Positions 62,111 to 64,000 of a DNA stretch of 64,000 nt are shown here, one piece after another. The stretch's first letter is position 1; every line of letters starts with the position of its first letter. Both the position numbers and the translations under genes were made by a program. The notes under the pieces were generated by a model. The model saw only the letters and a list, made by a program, of their open reading frames with translations, ran no database searches and had not been told where the DNA came from. Origin of the DNA: Symsagittifera roscoffensis (taxonomy: Eukaryota > Xenacoelomorpha > Acoela > Convolutidae); the NCBI RefSeq assembly GCF_963678635.1, contig NC_087067.1:57268388-57332387 (forward strand), read 5' to 3'.

Positions 62111-64000
62111 TTTTGTATTTTCGTTTTAGTTCTAAGTTCATTTCTAATTCATTCACTTAAAAAATTGGTTTTCTGTAAAAAATTTACTCGTTTAAACTCG
62201 CTGTGTTAGAAAGTCAAATTTTGGAGTTTCACGTGAAAATTTGAATCACCTTATAGCTCTGAATATCTTGAATTTTTTATCACTGACACTTGATGTATCA
62301 TCCCTGTTGGCTATGTTCAAATTTTGCTTCAATAGCACCATGGGTAAATAGCACAAATTGGAGTTTAGCTTAAAAACTTCTGCAACTACAAACTGCAATA
62401 ATTGTCCAATTTAGGGTTAGATTTTGGTCGGCTTGGTTGTTTCCGGCGTCGTAAATTGACCAATATTAGGGGCTAAGTCTTCTTTAAGTATGAACGCCGA
62501 TCGTCACACATTTAAAATAAAGAATATTCAGGTTTTTTTGGTTATTTTTTGTCGACCGAAAACTAAGTTTTTTTTCGGATGCATGGTTTCTGTTTTTTTT
62601 TGTTCTTAAAAAGCCTGAAACTAGTTTTAGTTTCAATTAATTAGGTGGTAGGTGTGTTTAGGTTTAAACAATTTTGTTTGAATTCGATTCAATTGATGGT
62701 TTAACGTATTGTTTGAATTTGTCAAAAAAAGATACATTTCCTTTTTTGTCTATAAAGGAATGTGATTTCAAGTTTTTGCGCAAAATTTAGGCGGATGGTT
62801 CTTTATAGCTGAATTTTTTGAAACTTGTTTTTTATTTCCTTTTTTGGCGTTTTTTCTAATGTTTTTGTTGTTGCATTTAAATTTTGTAATTTATAATTCA
62901 AGTTGATGGTTCAACGTATTGTTTCAATTGTTTCAGTTTGTCAAAAAAAAATTTTAAAAAAATTAAGAAATTTCCAGATTTTTTTGGAAACTGACTCCAT
63001 TTTCTTGTCTACAAAGGAATGCGGTGGCAAGTTTTTGCGCGAGATTCAACGTGTAGCTCTTTATAGCTGAATTTTTTTCTAAAATTTTAAACGTTTTTAA
63101 TTTCCATTTTTGGTGTTTTTCTAATATTTTTGTTTTTTTTTTGCGTATAACATTCATAACTTATAATTCTTGATGTTATTGCGTTATTTTCATAAGCTTT
63201 CGGAGTTTTTTCCAGATTTTCTGCAAGTTCTTTTTTGTGGCAATTGCTTGTAATTTTTGCATTCATGTGTTTGAAACCTTTTCTTTTCATTTTGATTTTC
63301 TACTATTGTAACAGTCGCCTACTTTAGTCACATATGAGGCTTAAGAAAAATAGGCCCTATAACCATTGGCTCGAGAGTCAGGGACACTATCTCTTGTGTT
63401 TTTCTACCTCAAGAACGGTCGGAGCCAATTCGGTTCGCTTGCGACATGAGACTAGAACCCGTTACAGCTTAAAAGCCACTACCAAAATACCCCCCACTCT
63501 AGAAATAAGAACGTCCCCATACTTAGGTCTCGAAATACCCAAAATACATGAACGCCGTTAAAAACCGGGTCGGAACAATCCGCTTAGTTACTTTTTATTG
63601 GACAGTGGAACTTTGATCCATTTCAGATGGATCAACCTAAAACTCGCCTTATCTCAACATAACTATCATAAAATACACTCGAGAAATTTAAATTGAGAAC
63701 TCACATGTCGATGCACTTGAGTATGAGGAGTAAGTAAAAGATGAGCAGCTTGAGAATTAAATAATATAACTAAATAAGTTTGATGCTAATTAGTTTTAAC
63801 AACAGAAGTAAGTTCTGTCTCAAGAATCAAAGTTTCTGAATGAACCATTGGGACACTCGAGTTGTCCACTCTTCCATTGAATGTTCACTCCTTTCCGTTC
63901 GAATATTCGTCCTTTCTCAAGTCTGTATTCTACTTTCCTGTTTTCAGGATAAGACAGCTCTACTCTCTTATTATTTCGTATCGAGAAATTGCGAATAGCA
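62111..64000. other. Duplicate of the AT-rich stretch after the gene fragment
   Basis: Copy of 52171-54058, including the internal duplication and the TGTAACAG-starting segment (about 63308). No gene recognised; the window ends inside it. Confidence 0.6.

Larger units (their letters stand above)
57686..64000 (+). repeat. Segmental duplication, second copy (runs off window)
   Basis: Repeats 47.75-54.06 kb in the same orientation. Across 61082-64000 only a handful of differences from 51142-54058 are visible by eye: one-base indels in T runs near 62598 and 63131, and single substitutions near 62616, 63093 and 63472. A second copy of the long ORF is therefore expected just beyond the right edge, from about 64597. 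Confidence 0.92.

Overview
The window looks like eukaryotic, most likely metazoan DNA. The AT-rich, homopolymer-rich background resembles nematode repeat-rich DNA, but this is a weak inference and no diagnostic gene (rRNA, tRNA, spliced-leader RNA, housekeeping gene) is present. Most of the 64 kb is satellite DNA. I recognise four unrelated tandem-repeat families: A (about 354 bp), B (722 bp, a diverged dimer of about 361 bp), C (about 180-186 bp) and D (352 bp). No rRNA, tRNA or CRISPR was seen.

Layout. 1-9780: A array, forward. 9781-18746: B array, forward. 18749-18843: CAA-rich microsatellite. 18905-20480: D array. 20480-21850: no recognised gene. 21850-25664: left arm of a long inverted repeat carrying C clusters. 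25665-29160: a spacer with a broken copy of an unrecognised gene family (minus) abutting an SGNH-hydrolase-like ORF (plus). 29525-33580: right arm. From 33580 the satellites are in reverse orientation and interleaved: B 33580-36002, A to 38119, B to 39380, A to 40448, B to 45451, A to 51141. 51142-52170 is a broken gene fragment, followed by AT-rich DNA. 54655-57681 (minus) is a 1008-codon ORF, the largest in the window. At 57682 reverse A resumes, and at 61082 the fragment and its downstream DNA repeat with a 9.94-kb offset, so about 47.75-57.68 kb is one unit of a recent direct duplication that runs off the window.

Genes. The 1008-codon ORF, the broken gene at 26050-27510 and the fragment at 51142-52170 (copy at 61082-62110) belong to one protein family that I cannot name. 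The broken gene covers about residues 166-644 of the long ORF and the fragment covers about 645 to the end, so they are reciprocal halves. A single inversion of roughly 26.05-51.14 kb would rejoin them, and would also turn the reverse A/B/C blocks into direct-orientation copies of the left blocks. The SGNH-like ORF keeps all its catalytic blocks. Both large ORFs are intronless and visibly richer in GC than their surroundings, and both lack a convincing start codon because a rearrangement junction lies at the 5' end. I infer that they derive from mobile elements living in satellite DNA, but no terminal repeats, integrase, transposase or reverse transcriptase were found to prove it.
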